Shown here piece after piece: positions 22,513-35,029 of a DNA stretch of 64,000 nt (positions within the stretch are counted from its first letter, which is position 1; each line of letters starts with the position of its first letter). This DNA comes from Lumbricus rubellus. Lineage: Eukaryota; Annelida; Clitellata; Crassiclitellata; Lumbricidae. The translations under genes and the position numbers were made by a program. The notes under the pieces were generated by a model, which saw only the letters and a program-made list of their open reading frames with translations, did not search any database and was not told the DNA's origin. The stretch spans positions 25,074,185-25,138,184 of the forward strand of contig OX243822.1 of assembly GCA_945859605.1 (NCBI GenBank), given 5' to 3'.

Positions 22513-22874
22513 GATTTTGTCATAATAGCGTGACGCTCATTGACACTCTAGCAAGCGATGTTACAGGATCTCACCAGATCAATTCATTTAAAAACGAACA
22601 TGGTCGACTAGTCATAATAATAATAAATTACAGGCCGTCGCTATACTCACACAATTATAGATCAAGTGTGGCAGATCATTGAAATACGGCCCAGTTAGAT
22701 TTCTTAATCTGTGTTCACTTTATTTTATGCTGTGCTATTATAATCGATTAAATTTACGTCTGCAGATAATATTTTTAGCTACAATCTACATGTATGAGCC
22801 GAATATTTTAAAACAAAGCGTTGCCATTGACGACCGTCACGTGGCCTAAACGGTTAACGGCGAAATTGTTAAAG

Positions 22875-23015
22875 ATGGTGAAGAAAGATGAGAAAATTCA
22901 TAATTACTTGAATACCTATATTGGTCTTCTTCAACGAATACGATCTTCGAAGTCACAAACTGTTGATCTCGAAAAAGATGTAGAAAATTTAAAGCTGACG
23001 ATCACGCAAACATAA
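22875..23015 (+). CDS. Small coiled-coil-like ORF
   Basis: ATG at 22875, TAA at 23013-23015, 46 residues. The sequence (MVKKDEKIHNYLNTYIGLL, then SQTVDLEKDVENLKLTITQT) has heptad-like hydrophobic spacing. No splice sites or family were recognised. It may be a small exon or chance. Confidence 0.22.
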   Translation: MVKKDEKIHNYLNTYIGLLQRIRSSKSQTVDLEKDVENLKLTITQT

Positions 23016-23633
23016 AAATGTTTTGAAAAATTTACGAAGTTCGGACGATGCGTCTTCCAACATCGATATCAGCTGATGACGTCATTATCTTAATTGTCTA
23101 TTATTTATAACTGGATTAATGTTTCGCGTTTTTGTAGCGCCATGTAGGGAAGACTCAGAGTACGGTGGTGTCACAGTTTAAATAATAGTATGCGTAATAT
23201 GCATATATTATATATAGCCTAATATCTATTATATGTAATATGTATACTGTGGTGGCATTTCCCCCGAAAGCAAATCAATAATACTATTTATTACTATTAT
23301 CAATATTATTATCTTCCCACTCGAGGTAAAAATCTTTCGAGATCAAGAGCATTAGGCTCACGTCTCCCAGTCTACCTAGTCTAACGCGCTGGTTGTAAGT
23401 TGCTGTATTCTTATCCATTTCGTTAAATGTTAGTAAGCCTTTGTTAGTTGACATTGATTTTTTCAGCTCATCGGAGGTTAAGAGAAAAGCCAGATTTTAT
23501 TCGCCATAACTAAGGATAAGTCTCATATTATTATTATTATATCAGTAATAGGCCTGTACGACTAGATGCTGCCTGTCTTGACACGATGCAAATTAATTAC
23601 ACGAGGTTTTCATATTTTAACTTATTATTTTAC

Positions 23634-23712
23634 TGTTTAGCGACATTGTGTCATGTCAATGGTTGATTAGTGTCGCCCTCCTTCTTTCTCCACACTTGGG
23701 ACTGGCACTGCC
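23634..23712 (+). repeat. Dispersed repeat R1, diverged copy
   Basis: tttagcgacattgtgtcat, then gtgtcgccctccttcttt and gggactggcactgcc. Confidence 0.55.
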
Positions 23713-23719
23713 AACATAA

Positions 23720-25355
23720 TATACTGCGGAATTCAATCATAATATTGAAGCCGCGATCTAAAGTCAGTACCAACACCCTCTGCCACTTCTCCAACCCTAG
23801 CACAGACCTCCCCGTATCCTTACACCTTCCCCTCCATTCTTGCTCCACCCCTGCCACTCTCCTTCCCATTATCTAACCGCTCCTCTCTCTCTCTCCCTTA
23901 ACCTTCGGCGACAACATTGTATGACTATGAATGTTATAAAAATATTTGTTGGCTATTTCAAAATAGGGAAAACGCAAAAAACAGAAACGTGCACATGTGC
24001 GTTGTTAGCAATTCTTTGTGGTTGCTCTCTAGCAAATTAACCGATATAAGATGAAGCGGGAATCGCGTAGGTCTACGTTGTGTAAGTCTTGCATTGACAA
24101 ACGACGTGAGATTTTTTCTCGCCCTCTAGCGAAGTGGTCGGTATTCACCGGTTTCGCATGCGATGTGTAAGTTTTGTAGCAAATTGGTTGATGTTCTTAT
24201 CGTAGGTACAGTAATGCTGCCTATTATACGAGGGACAGAGATACATTTTCTCTTATTGTATTATTGATTACTATAACTATAAGCAATTTAAAGACCTTAT
24301 AACAACAAAATAATATCAATACTAGCAGGATAGAAAATAATATAAGCCATCTGTTTTTTAAATCCTATTTTATGTCTTGTCATGGTCGCTTAGTGACGGA
24401 TGACTACACAAATGGACCATTGGACCATTACAGTCCAATGTCTCCTGTCGTGAGTCGCGTTCAGTAAGCAAGAGGCCACGAGCCCAGACTTTCGATTTAT
24501 TGCTCATCAAAGTCATCATTGGCTGTTTATTCATTTAATTGTCTTTGATTTTAGAACTTGTGAAGTTGGTGTTCATTGTTCGGCAATTTTTGTTTATTGT
24601 GCATCATTCTCGCAATCGTAAAATGTATAGAGCAATGTTTCTTTCTGGGTCTAACCTGAGCGTGTGAAAAATGACACGGGGACCCGATTTATAAGGGTAG
24701 GAAATGTCAGTTGAAAAGTGTAGTGTGGTTTTATTTTCCTACAAAAAACCATAGGCCTACATTGTTGGAGAAATTCAGAGTCTATAACATTACGTGAACG
24801 TCTGGACGCAATTACCACTGAATCACCGTTTACATGGTGTCATAATGAAAATTTTAATACAGCCACAGCAATTTAATTTTATACAAAATATGTTTAGGGC
24901 TTTAGGCTACCGTACATGCAAGGTACTACGGAATTCTTTTCATTGCTATGGCTGCTCATAACATGCATTGCACCACTTTCAAGCATAACTTTAGTTATCA
25001 TAATGCTAACGATGTTGGTGAGATCTCTATAACTTCGGTCTCACCAATCACACACCACTGGAGTTTAATGGCCATGCAACGTTATAAGAGTCTAGACATA
25101 CGTAACTTAGACCGACCTTTGGTGGGTTCTGTGTCTGCTTCTGTTTTGTTTTTGCTGTGAAATTTGGTGGATGGTTTTACATCAGTTGATGTCACAATAT
25201 CTGAAAAAGTCAACATGTAGACTGTAGAGATCGTCATTTAAAGAGATCCTAGATAACAGCAGCTAATCACTGCGAGTTGCAGATTCTTTTACACCCAGAT
25301 GAGATTAAGGATCCTGTTGATTCAGCATCTGCTATTACAGACTATAATTATATAC
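23720..25355. other. No gene recognised
   Basis: AT-rich intergenic or intronic sequence. A short CT-rich stretch lies near 23880. No convincing exon. Confidence 0.45.
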
Positions 25356-25360
25356 ATGTA

Positions 25361-25981
25361 CAGGGTGGCGCAAAATAAACCGGACTATAGGTTTTGCAAT
25401 TGCATCGCTTGAATAATTAAAGTAATTATCGCCTTTAAACTATCATTAGACAGAAATGACACAGATAATCGCTTGCGAAACTGTCCAATAGCCCGGTTGA
25501 TAGTGAAACGAGACATTCCTTCAGAGCGCTTGCTGAAAGGTCGGAAGCACTTCTCACAGAGCATCATGGTTTCGGTTGCCGTGTCGTAGCTGAGGAAATC
25601 GTCATTAGTTTTCGTTGAACGAGGAGCAAAAGTTAACAGTTCCTATTACTGTGACGTCGTCCTACATCAAGGATTACTGCCAGACATTACAGCCCAATTA
25701 CAGCCCACTCTGGTGACAATTTCACTTTCCAGCAGGATGGAAAACCTACTCATCGTTCACGAAAAACAGTTGCTTTTCTCACTGCTCACGTTCCAGACTT
25801 TATTGAACCAGAAAATTGCCCAACGAACAGTCCGGACTTGAATCCCGTAGACTATTCGATCTGGGGAATGCTTCAGGCAAAGAATTCGAGATATTGAACA
25901 TTTGAAAGAAGTTCTGACCGCATGCTGAGACGAAATCAGCGAGGACAAAACTAATAGTTCGGTTTATTTTGCGCCACCCTG
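25361..25981 (+). mobile_element. Internally deleted mariner/Tc1 element
   Basis: Termini cagggtggcgcaaaataaac and ggtttattttgcgccaccctg form inverted repeats, flanked on both sides by TA (25359-25360, 25982-25983), the Tc1/mariner signature. The inner part still reads FQQDGKPTHRSRKTVAFL and NSPDLNPVDYSIWG, the second and third catalytic blocks of a mariner transposase. The N-terminal half is deleted and the frame is broken, so it is inactive. Confidence 0.9.
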
Positions 25982-26260
25982 TAATTTGTTTTCAATAAAC
26001 AAGTGTGGCTTTGGCTATGCTAAATATTGTTTGTAGCTAGGCATATAGTTTTATTCTCACCGTTGCAATCACTATCATTATCAGCGTCTTCATTGTCAGC
26101 ATTTGCGTCACCATAGACACCACAATCATTGCCGCCATCTCTATCATCATCATCACCCACATCACCATTAACACGGTAACACCATCATGAATTCACCATG
26201 TCATTTAGTCAATAAATCATATTATTCACACATTGGTCGACAGTAATAATATTATGTCGG

Positions 26261-26397
26261 TCAGTTACTCAGTGAATAGTTATAAGTGTTGATTGTACCA
26301 GTTGCTGTTTCAACATCTGCAAACGTTTCTGTTGTAGGCATATACGAGGTTTTCTCATCAGCGACATCTTTCGTTAACAGTCTTGCAGAAGTCGACA
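26261..26397 (-). CDS. Candidate tyrosine-motif terminal exon (lectin-receptor gene?)
   Basis: Acceptor ttacgtacag precedes 26397. It begins two bases into a codon and runs 44 residues to TGA at 26261-26263. It contains KTSYMPTTETFADVETATG and ends NTYNYSLSN, resembling the short tyrosine tails in this window. It lies downstream (same strand) of a signal-peptide exon and a SUEL lectin exon, all compatible with phase 1, but no transmembrane exon was found between, so assignment to that gene is inferred. Confidence 0.4.
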
Positions 26398-26837
26398 CTG
26401 TACGTAAGTCCAGCTGCGCCTTATTGATTTGTGGCACTTGAAATGCAAAAGTTCATAAAATCAACGTATTTACTGTGAAACGACAAAACACAAGCAAATT
26501 GCACAGCTACAGTGCGGCAATGAGAGAACGTTATACTTCATTTCTTAACTACAAACAGTATTTCAATATGAACACATTAATAATTTCGCAGCCTCGTTCG
26601 GCGGCTTAAGCCTATAATTTTTTTAACGAAAAATCGTTCATCTAATAGTAGGCATGATTTTTATTAAAATTTTAAAAGATTTACTGATCTCCGAATGCAT
26701 CCGTTTTCACCTTATAATGTACATTGTTCAATGCCTTTTACGGATCTCGATGGCCTCGTCCCATTAAAATGATGCAAATTGCTTTTAGTAATAGGTTTTT
26801 CCTGTGAGGGAAATGCCTTGTGTATCGTCGTCGTCAT

Positions 26838-26945
26838 CGTTCATCCTCCTCCTCCTTTTCCTCCTCCTCCTCCTCCTCCTCCTTCTCCTCCTCCTCCTCC
26901 TCCTCCTCATCATCATCATCATCGTCATCATCATCACCACCACCT
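26838..26945. repeat. (TCC)n/(ATC)n triplet tract
   Basis: Runs of cctcctcct followed by catcatcat and caccacc. Confidence 0.92.
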
Positions 26946-27285
26946 AGGTGGTCAGCTGACTCATGCAACAAAAATCAGGTCAATCTTTGAGACTATCAGT
27001 CTTCATCTGTGAGGTTTCTTTAACGAATCATTGATTCCAAATTAGGCCTAGATGATATTATTCCAATAAGAAGATTGAAGGATTGATAGCATTTCATTAA
27101 CAGGAGAAACTTTCCTAATGCTCATAATAGGCTACTGCTATTTCTAATGAAATTCAACACAATGACAAATTAATTATTGTGCTCTCATAAACTGATCACC
27201 TCGACAAAGATGATCTCATTTATAATAAAGTTATTACGGATATTAACAAACATAGCTGACACATAGAATGAATTTTCGGACTTAC

Positions 27286-27601
27286 TTTCTGGACCATCTT
27301 TGCAAGTGTATGTAATTTTTTCATATGCCTGGCCATCAGTTGTCTTTTTCCCCAACCACCAACCTCTTCTGCAAGGAATTTTGGTAAAGGATTGAACATT
27401 CACCGCACAGTGCCTTTGATCATTACATGTTTGATGAACAGAATTCTTGTGCTGGTCATTTATCTTTTGTGGACAGCCCATTGATGCAACATGTGGATCC
27501 TTTGCATAGTGTTAGTCCAATGTAGATTCTTTCTATGCTGATAATTTTTTTAGATGGACATGTTAATTCGAGTCGAGATCCAATGCAGCTCTGCACGATT
27601 T
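27286..27601 (-). pseudogene. SUEL/rhamnose-binding lectin domain exon with frame break
   Basis: Acceptor tttaatacag precedes 27601; donor GTAAGT follows 27286. The first frame gives SCIGSRLELTCPSKKIISIE; a second frame gives CNDQRHCAVNVQSFTKIPC and ends YEKITYTC. Together these match the N- and C-terminal halves of a galactose/rhamnose-binding (SUEL, Gal_Lectin) domain: CxGxxLxLxCP...CxxxxxCxV...PC...Y.xVxYxC. The halves are in different frames, switching near 27470-27490. The exon length (316 nt) is one base off the phase-1/phase-1 rule, so it is a small indel, either a pseudogene or a sequence error. Confidence 0.7.
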
Positions 27602-27687
27602 CTGTATTAAACATAAAAATACTGTGGTAGACACTGAATTCATTATGATACATAGCCAAAATTATCCATCTGTGTGAGAAATTTATA

Positions 27688-27790
27688 CAGTGCCCCCTCA
27701 GGCTTCAAGATAATTATTCAGAGGCACTCCCGACCCACGCACGGTCAAAGAGAAAAGTCTTGAGTAGTTTATGAAAAGAGTTAGACTGAA
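27688..27790 (-). mobile_element. LINE 3' end fragment (minus)
   Basis: cagtgccccctcaggcttcaag, then ttcagaggcactcccgaccc: the reverse of the GSASE/TAG end and 3' UTR of the L2-like LINE. Confidence 0.75.
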
Positions 27791-28388
27791 GGGAATGCAG
27801 TTTTTATGCCACAACTTGACTGAAATCATATAGAATATTAATTGCTCACTACTTGTGTTAACAATAAAGCCTGCTCTTGCTATGCTTCAGCAAGGAATCT
27901 TTCCACAGCAGAAACACAAATCTGTCAGTCTATCTGCAGAGCTTTGTTTCAACACACCAGCATTTCCTTCGACATACAAATTTACATTTTGATTAAGAGC
28001 CTTCACGCTAAACTGTGTCGTAAAAAAACTAAAAAAACTCACAGATTTACCTAAACCTTTCACTTATCCAGATACTTCCTAAAACTATCAAAATCATTTA
28101 AATCAGACATGAAAATCAACAGGTTCTAGCAATTACACCGTTAACTGATGGTTGTGTGTGCATGTCACATCTAGAGGATGAGCTCAGAGAGCGGCGACCA
28201 GAGCAACCGAAGTGAAGGTAAAGAGCTCCAAATGATAGACAGACGGACGCGCTATTCATATTATTAGTCTACAGTAAGCTTATCTAGCGGAAAATCACAT
28301 TGTCTTTCATACTTTGTAACAAGAAAATTAGCGCGCGCGAACAATATTTTAGTTTTCTTATTGTACAATAAAAAAGCACGTAGCCTAC

Positions 28389-28485
28389 TAATGCTGTCTG
28401 ATGCAATATCCACGTAGCACTCGACAATAGCAATAGCGACGAGTTGTATGATGAACAAATAGCAGCACCAATAGGAAGATTTCAT
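28389..28485 (-). CDS. Signal-peptide first exon of lectin-receptor gene
   Basis: ATG at 28483-28485. Residues 1-21 (MKSSYWCCYLFIIQLVAIAI) form a short N-region and a strong hydrophobic core typical of a secretory signal. A GTAGGC donor at 28388 leaves one base, which matches the two-base start of the lectin exon at 27601. Signal peptide followed directly by a SUEL lectin domain is a common architecture. The intron would be about 790 bp and holds a LINE tail. Confidence 0.5.
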
Positions 28486-28524
28486 GTTGACGTCCTAATT
28501 AGAAAACAACAGAAAAGCAACTCT

Positions 28525-28580
28525 TCAAAAGGACAGTTGAAGAGGCGCTATATAAATGCATTTAATGAATGAATGAGTTA
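28525..28580 (+). mobile_element. LINE 3' tail
   Basis: gttgaagaggcgctatataaatgc followed by aatgaatgaatga. Confidence 0.65.
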
Positions 28581-28584
28581 TATT

Positions 28585-29285
28585 CCGATGTCACTGCATT
28601 CATCAAAAGCCCCTATACATAGTATACATCATACATGGCTCTTTATCCGACCCGTACCTGGATTGAATTACTATTTTCTTTAACCAATATTTCTTTGCAA
28701 ATGGTTGCAATATGCCGACAAGAGAGAAAAAAGAATAATCATAATCATACTCGGTCAGCCTTAATTCCACTGGATGCTATCATTCAGTCAATCAATATTG
28801 CTGATCTTTCCTTCTATTCATCATTTACTAATTATTTATAAATTCGTTAGTTCATTCGCAACAGTAATAATTATTTTGTCTCATAGGTAGATTCAATCTG
28901 TGCTTTGATACTAGGCTACATTGGACCGACCCTGATATCAAGTCCACACTTCAATGAAAAAGACAGCTAGATGGCTATTTTTCTTAAAAACTTCCTGCAA
29001 TCATAGCAGATAATAATACCTCCAGTAAGTTAAATAGTCTACTAGGAACTATACTCACCAAAAATAATGTCACAAAACATTCAGTAGCTATAGCCTATAG
29101 TAGCCTAGCACGTTCATGATTGAATAAAAATCGATAATATTCATTAGGCCTACTAGTTTGATTCAGAAGTCAATACATTCCCATTAGTAAAAATTGAAAC
29201 TGATAGCTTCTATTAATGATTGACCTCATATTAACTAAGCGGATATCAGATGACAATGATACACTGAAACCTGTATTGCAGTCCA
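28585..29285. other. No gene recognised
   Basis: AT-rich upstream flank of the signal-peptide exon. A promoter could lie here but no motif stands out. Confidence 0.4.
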
Positions 29286-29289
29286 CCTA

Positions 29290-29368
29290 TGTCTTTCTGT
29301 CTTTCTGTCTTTCTGTCTCCGTCTCTCAGCCTCTGTCTCTGTATCTGTCTGTCTGTCTCTTTATCTAT
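29290..29368. repeat. (CTTT)n/(CTGT)n microsatellite
   Basis: tctttctgtctttctgtct and tctgtctgtctgtct blocks. Confidence 0.85.
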
Positions 29369-30019
29369 GACGAGGATGTAGATGATGATAACGACGTAGA
29401 CGCATAGAACGCAGAGAAGTTTAGTGTAGAGGAACTTGTATTTGCCAAGAAGTGGGACTCGCATATTGACTTCTCGGTCAGACATAATAATTATGATAGT
29501 TTTGATAAACTGCCACTGCGCAGGTTATCTGTGTACCTTTAAGAATCCCGCAATTATACTAATTTATCATGAGAACTATTGGAGTTAATGAACGTGATGA
29601 ACATGATGAATGGACTGCATTTCAAATAATTATGCTGGGGAACGACAACGTCAATTTTCTGGCATCAAAGTACTGTCCCCACAATTATTGGCCCTGTAAG
29701 ATTAAGACGATAGACCAACGTACGACTTTATGGTGCAAGAGAGGAGAGAGGTCAATGCCAGATGCGGGTCATAGTGTGAAGAGATGGATCCAAGTTGAGT
29801 TTATTGCAAGTCAGGGCCGTGTCACGTGATATTCTACATGTATCTCCCTTTAAAGCTATCCGGTGGGATGAATTAATCTATCACATCCGGATGGAATTAA
29901 CCGGTCTAAACTGTCCGGGGATGAACCATTCTATCCCCTTTTTTGAAAAATGCGTATTTTATAATAATTGAAACATTTATGTTGTAATCAAAATTTAAAC
30001 TGACTCTAATTGTTCTAAG

Positions 30020-30340
30020 CATAGGCGTACGAGGCGGGGGTGCAGGGGGGCAAATGCCCCCCGAAATTCGGGCAAGTCTGGTTGTTTTTCGGACAAAAAA
30101 ACCCGAACAACTAAAAAAAAGGCCGTCAACTTTCGGGCTAGTCAGGTTTTTCGGGCAAACACATACCCGAACGACAAAAAAGGTCGTCAACTTTCGGGCA
30201 AGTCAGGTTTTTCGGGCAAACACAGACCCAACGACTAAAAAAACACACACAAAAAAGGTCGTCAACTTTTTCACGGATGTATTTTTCGGGCAGAAGTTCA
30301 AACCCCCCCCCCCCCTGCTGAAATCTCCCGTACTCCTCTG
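30020..30340 (+). mobile_element. hAT-type MITE (CATAGGCGTACGAGG termini)
   Basis: The left end cataggcgtacgagg pairs with the right end cccgtactcctctg as an imperfect inverted repeat. Flanks GTTCTAAG (30012-30019) and GTTTTAAG (30341-30348) match at 7 of 8 bases, the 8-bp duplication expected of hAT elements. The interior is about 55-bp repeats of tcgggcaagtcaggtttttc and gtcgtcaactttcgggc. Confidence 0.7.
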
Positions 30341-30349
30341 GTTTTAAGT

Positions 30350-31890
30350 GTCCTAAGCAATGTTCAGAGCAAAGCAGCTCAAATTTATGTAGTGAATGTA
30401 AGTGTTCTTAAGTGTTTTAAATGTTCTAAGTGCTCTAAAACCAAAGCAAATACCGTTTATAGTAGGGATAAACATACTTGTTAGTGTCATTGTTCAAAAG
30501 CAAAGCAGTTGGAAATTAATTTGCATAAAATTACTTGCGGAAGTAGCTTTTTTCTACTTCCCTTCACTTGGGGCGGGATACGATTAGCCTAATACGGGGG
30601 ATAGGCCTACTCTATTTCATGACACCTGATCAGGAAATGTGGGGTCCTGCTCGGAATTGTTTTGGGGATCTTCGAGCGAAAAAAATCTGATGACCTTTTT
30701 TTAGTCGTTTGGTCGAAATTTCGTTCAAAAAATTTCCTCAAATTTTTTTCTTGTGTGTGGGCCCCCAAAAGTGTGGACCCCTGTTCCGCAGAACATGTTG
30801 AACATGCCTTAATCCGGCCCTGTTGCAAGTGACATCGTTTTCATCTTCGTTAGCGCTGAACTTGTCTTTTTGAGTTGCACGCACTGGCAGCACTAAATCT
30901 TCTGAAAGGTTCTTGCTGCGAGAAGCATTATATAAATGGATAGATACAATACAATGCAATACAATAAATTACTTCAAGCAATTAAAGCAATTAATAAAAA
31001 GACCCTGTGATAATGTGCTGGACTTTTAAATATGAGAATCGCGGCTAAGAATTGTTTTAGGTTGTAGCGGACGCTACAAGGTCATGCAGCTGGTTTATTG
31101 ATGGAGCTGAACACTGGACAATTAAATTATGTAAGACACCTTCAAGAACTTGTCTTTTGATCATATAAGTACGTTTCTTCGTTTCATTCATAATTCCTTC
31201 GCTCTTTAGTTACGGTATCCTCAACTGAGAAAATTTATGTTTCAGAGAGTTCTCAAGATTTTCTTGGATCAATCGCATTGTGTAGGCTAGGCAATTTTCG
31301 TAATAAGCATTCCGGATAGAAATTACTAGACGCTCGAGGATCTTTGCAAACAGTGATAGGTGAATAACTTTCTAAAAGTATTCTGAGTAGAAGTATGAAT
31401 ACTTTATCAGAAAAGTAAATATAAGCGGAAATAAAACCTGATGCAAGTGTTTTAAAAGCAAACGCCTTTATCACAAGTAATCAAGTTGTATCAAATAGAA
31501 ACTCAAACTGTAAACATAGAAGGTTACTTTCATGAAAGCTTTCTGCACCCTTAGCAGTTAATAAAGTTTCAGCCAGTCTACGACTTCAGAGCAACTATGC
31601 TTACCGAAAAGGAACAAAACATGCAGTGGTTATAGTAGCACGTTCGTATCGATAATATTTAATAATATTTTAATCCCATCAAAAATGGAACCACGCATAG
31701 GCGTTTTAGTTAACTAATGCATGTCCTGATCAGCTTATCTGAATGATTTAACACGCATATATTAATAAACGTAGGCCCTATATCAAATCAGTGGCACATT
31801 TAAGTCTATGATGTCGCTTAGCAATAACAGAGTGTTTGCCTTAAACACCTTTACTTATGAGCCATTCTTTCTATTTATAGATTAAGCAAC
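30350..31890. other. No gene recognised
   Basis: Contains a diverged LINE/SINE-type tail near 30890-30965 (gcgagaagcattatataaatgg then acaatac repeats). 30655-30830 shares aaatttcctcaaattt-type words with other 'greater-than-sign' MITE interiors but lacks clear ends. Confidence 0.4.
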
Positions 31891-31894
31891 TACC

Positions 31895-31990
31895 CAAAAG
31901 GTTATTGCTTATTAAGTGCTGTAATATGCCAAGCAAATTTATGTCCAGGGTAACGGCCTCTGCTGTCATAGACCCTGGTCAAATCGGATC
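31895..31990 (+). repeat. Dispersed repeat R2, left of an inverted pair
   Basis: agtgctgtaatatgcc, then tgtccagggtaacggcctct and gtcatagaccctggtcaaat, is repeated in reverse complement at 36635-36730 with few mismatches. Related words appear at 2955-3003 and 51595-51640. Confidence 0.7.
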
Positions 31991-32242
31991 CATCCAAAAA
32001 AATTATTTCCAGTTCCTTCTATTGAGACTCGTCCACTGCCACAATCCGTTTTTCACTTAAACTTTAACGATTTGTCCTACTACACATTCCAACAATCCTT
32101 TATTTAGTTGCCTAGGCTTGTGATTAAACAATTTCAACAAATCATCACCTTCACCAGCGACGTGCAATGTGTGCAGGTTCTATTCATGCTGCCATTGAAA
32201 TGTACTGGTGGAGAGATCTGGATTCTGGAAGCTTGATGATTG

Positions 32243-32456
32243 GGGCGCGGTGCACGGTGTAGTGGTGTCGTCGTTGCTTTGGAGCCGGAAAGTTTGAGGT
32301 TCGAATCCACTTCGCCGCGTAAGGACCCTGGGCAAGTCCTTCACTCACAATTGCTCAGCGCTTCGGCGTGAAACTCAGATGCAGTGTCCGCTCTTCATTC
32401 GGGAGCGCCTCTGAGTAGCGAGAGCTTGAAGGGGCGCTATAACAAGTGCACATACA
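32243..32456 (+). mobile_element. tRNA-derived SINE, copy B
   Basis: A box (ggtgtagtggtg), B box (ggttcgaatcc), the aaggaccctgggcaagtcc body and the LINE-shared tail gcgcctctgagtag...cttgaaggggcgct align with copy A at 8056-8275. Confidence 0.85.
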
Positions 32457-33005
32457 AACAAACTATACCGTCCTACATGTATTGTCATTTACAACCTGAA
32501 TGGGTTGTTTATTTCTATTATTTATATTACTTTGGACAGTTACTTGCCTTTCATGAGTTAGTTTTGGGGATATGGCTATCATTTTCAAATTCTTGATAAT
32601 GCGTTCAGGTGATGTTTTTCTGATGGCACAAAGCATTTCCACTTTCCCATCTGAACCCATCTACACTCAGTTGACATTTGCGACAACAGTACTAATAGAC
32701 TTCGTTGCATATCGCGAATTGCAAATTTATAAGACAAATATTTATCATATTAAAGGTGTCTAAGGAAAGCAAAAGTCAACTCGGCTTTACGTTTTATGAG
32801 CTATCTGTCAAAATTTGTAACAAATTCTTTCCTGATCATGAAATCAAAACAAAGAATCAGGCTAATTATATAGATTTATTAGACGAATTAGCTGCTCACT
32901 ACTAAGTCTTAGCTTAGTTCTAAGCTGCGTCGTCGATGGATAGGGCATTTGAAACCAATGCTCATCCATGGCCTAGATTTGATCCACACCTCTTACCACT
33001 ATACC

Positions 33006-34901
33006 CAAGGCCGTAGCCAGAATTTTATTTCGGGGGGTGTTTTTTCGCCGGAAAATTTCTGACGACCTCTTTAAAAAAATTCTGACGACGTTTTGTAGTC
33101 ATCAGATCGATATTTCATCTATTATTTCATCCCGAAACTTATTTGAATTTCCATATTGCAATGGTAGCATTTTAAGCTGTCATCTTAACAAAATAACTAC
33201 TTTTTCAGAGCTGATGAGAGTGGCCGAAGACTTCAATAAATACACTATACAATACTAAACTTACAATAATAATTTCTTTTTGAATTATCACAGTAGTCAT
33301 TGTAATGGTACTTTTTAAGATGTCATATTAGCAAAATAACTGAATTATTTCAGTAAGCTTACTAATAAAAAAAGAGTGTGTGTGGAGGGGCTCAGGGGTA
33401 TATTCCCCTCCCCACCAAAAACTTTTTGAATTTCCACATTGCAATGGCAGCATTTTAAGCTGTCATTTTAACAAAATAACTGTACTTTTTCAGTGCTGAT
33501 TAGAGTGGCCTAAGACTTCAATAAATATAGGCTATACTTATACAATAACAATGTTTTTTGAGTTTCCACATTGTAATGGTACATTTTAAAGATGCCATTT
33601 ACTCAAAATTGTTAAATGTTTTCAATACTGATAAAAAGAGTGTGTTACGATTTCAACATAGGCTATATAATAACATATTATAATAGCTACAGTAATAATT
33701 TCCTTCAGAGACTCATTTCTGCTGTTGATGGGTTATTATAATGATTAACTGCAGACCTGAGTATAATAATAGTAGACTATAAATTAAGCTGCACTTTTCA
33801 GCACTGAATCAGCTTATCACTGTTTTCCAAGATGGTCTTGAATTGTTGATCAGGACACACTGCAAAATTCATAACAAATGGTACACAAACCATCCAAGAA
33901 GTAATAATTTTTTAGGTGCCAAACTCTGGAATAATAATAATTAATAATGATTACGACGATTTATATGGCGCAGTAACACAGCCATGCCGTTACAAGGGCG
34001 CCTTACAAAAAACAGCTACACCGGATAAGCCCTAGCGAACAAGTGTGATATTGTGCAGAGCTAGGCAATTATCCTGCGAGCAGCCACAAGCGGCGCTCCT
34101 CACTGATCTGGAAGCCTTGCAGTAATGATGTTGTTTTTCTAGATGTTCAAAAACCAAAAAATTTGAAATTTGTCAGTTTGAAATTTGAAAGAAAGCACTG
34201 GAGAGAATGCATTTAGTTGTAAAAAATAGTATTTGTAAAATATTGTACAAATATTTTCAGTAAGTTATACCGGTACTCAGTGTAACAAGATTGTGTGAGT
34301 TGTATCATATAATAGTATAATTGTAAATAATAACACTATAATCATATAAGCTATTTAATATATTAAATATATTGTTATCATATAAATATTAAATAATATC
34401 GCAGTATTATATTATAACAGTAACTGTTCATACAATACAATGTAAACAGCAACAAAAAACTTATCATAATTTTGCCAAATGTTTCTGGAGGGGAAGTCAT
34501 CTCTGTTTTTAGTTGGACAAAAATAGTATTTCTACAAATATATACAGTAAATTATACTCATTGCAATATGATAGTATCATATACTATATATTAGTAAATG
34601 ATAGCCTTATATATATAATCATAAAACAGTAAATAATATCACGGTATATTATAACACTTCTTGTAGAATAATGATGTAAACAGCAAATAAAACTATTATC
34701 ATTTCGTCAAATTTTTCTGGGGGGGGGGAAATGTCAATCCTGGGGGGAACTTCCCCCCAGAGACGTCTAGATTAAACACTGGTTTTCATGGTTTTATTTC
34801 ATGGTTTTTGCATCACGAACTAGTAAATGCAATAGTTTTTTCTGCATTTTCCATTTTGGGGCTGTTCAAACACCCAAAACACCCCCCTGTCTACGGCCTT
34901 G
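33006..34901. mobile_element. 1.9-kb hAT-type element (CAAGGCCGTAG termini), nonautonomous
   Basis: The 11-bp termini caaggccgtag and ctacggccttg are perfect inverted repeats, and ACTATACC occurs on both sides (32998-33005, 34902-34909) as a perfect 8-bp duplication. The interior has repeated units (ttccacattgcaatgg, cattttaagctgtcat, taacaaaataactg) near 33145, 33430 and 33570, and a G-run and C-run close to each end. No transposase was found, only short AT-rich frames. Confidence 0.8.
33935..34060 (-). mobile_element. LINE 3' UTR fragment inside the hAT-type element
   Basis: gatttatatggcgcagtaacac, then ccgttacaagggcgcctt: the reverse of the gaggcgcccttgtagcgg and cgccatataaatt end seen at 49650-49700. 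Confidence 0.6.
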
Positions 34902-35029
34902 ACTATACCATAAATTTTACAAGATGTAACGGAGGTTTATACCTTTTAAGAAATAGTAGTAAAAATTCGAAGCACCCATACAAACATGGATTGTGTTGTT
35001 GCGATGTAGTCTACCGATAACCATGTTGT

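Noticed and set aside
26056..26190. Hydrophobic plus-strand frame resembling a transmembrane exon (FILTVAITIIISVFIV)
   Set aside because: Derived from degenerate ATC/ATT triplets, no splice phase match, and opposite to the strand of the neighbouring receptor exons.
29906..30347. Open frames within 29906-30347 as a gene
   Set aside because: They lie in a MITE with 55-bp internal repeats and 8-bp flanking duplications.
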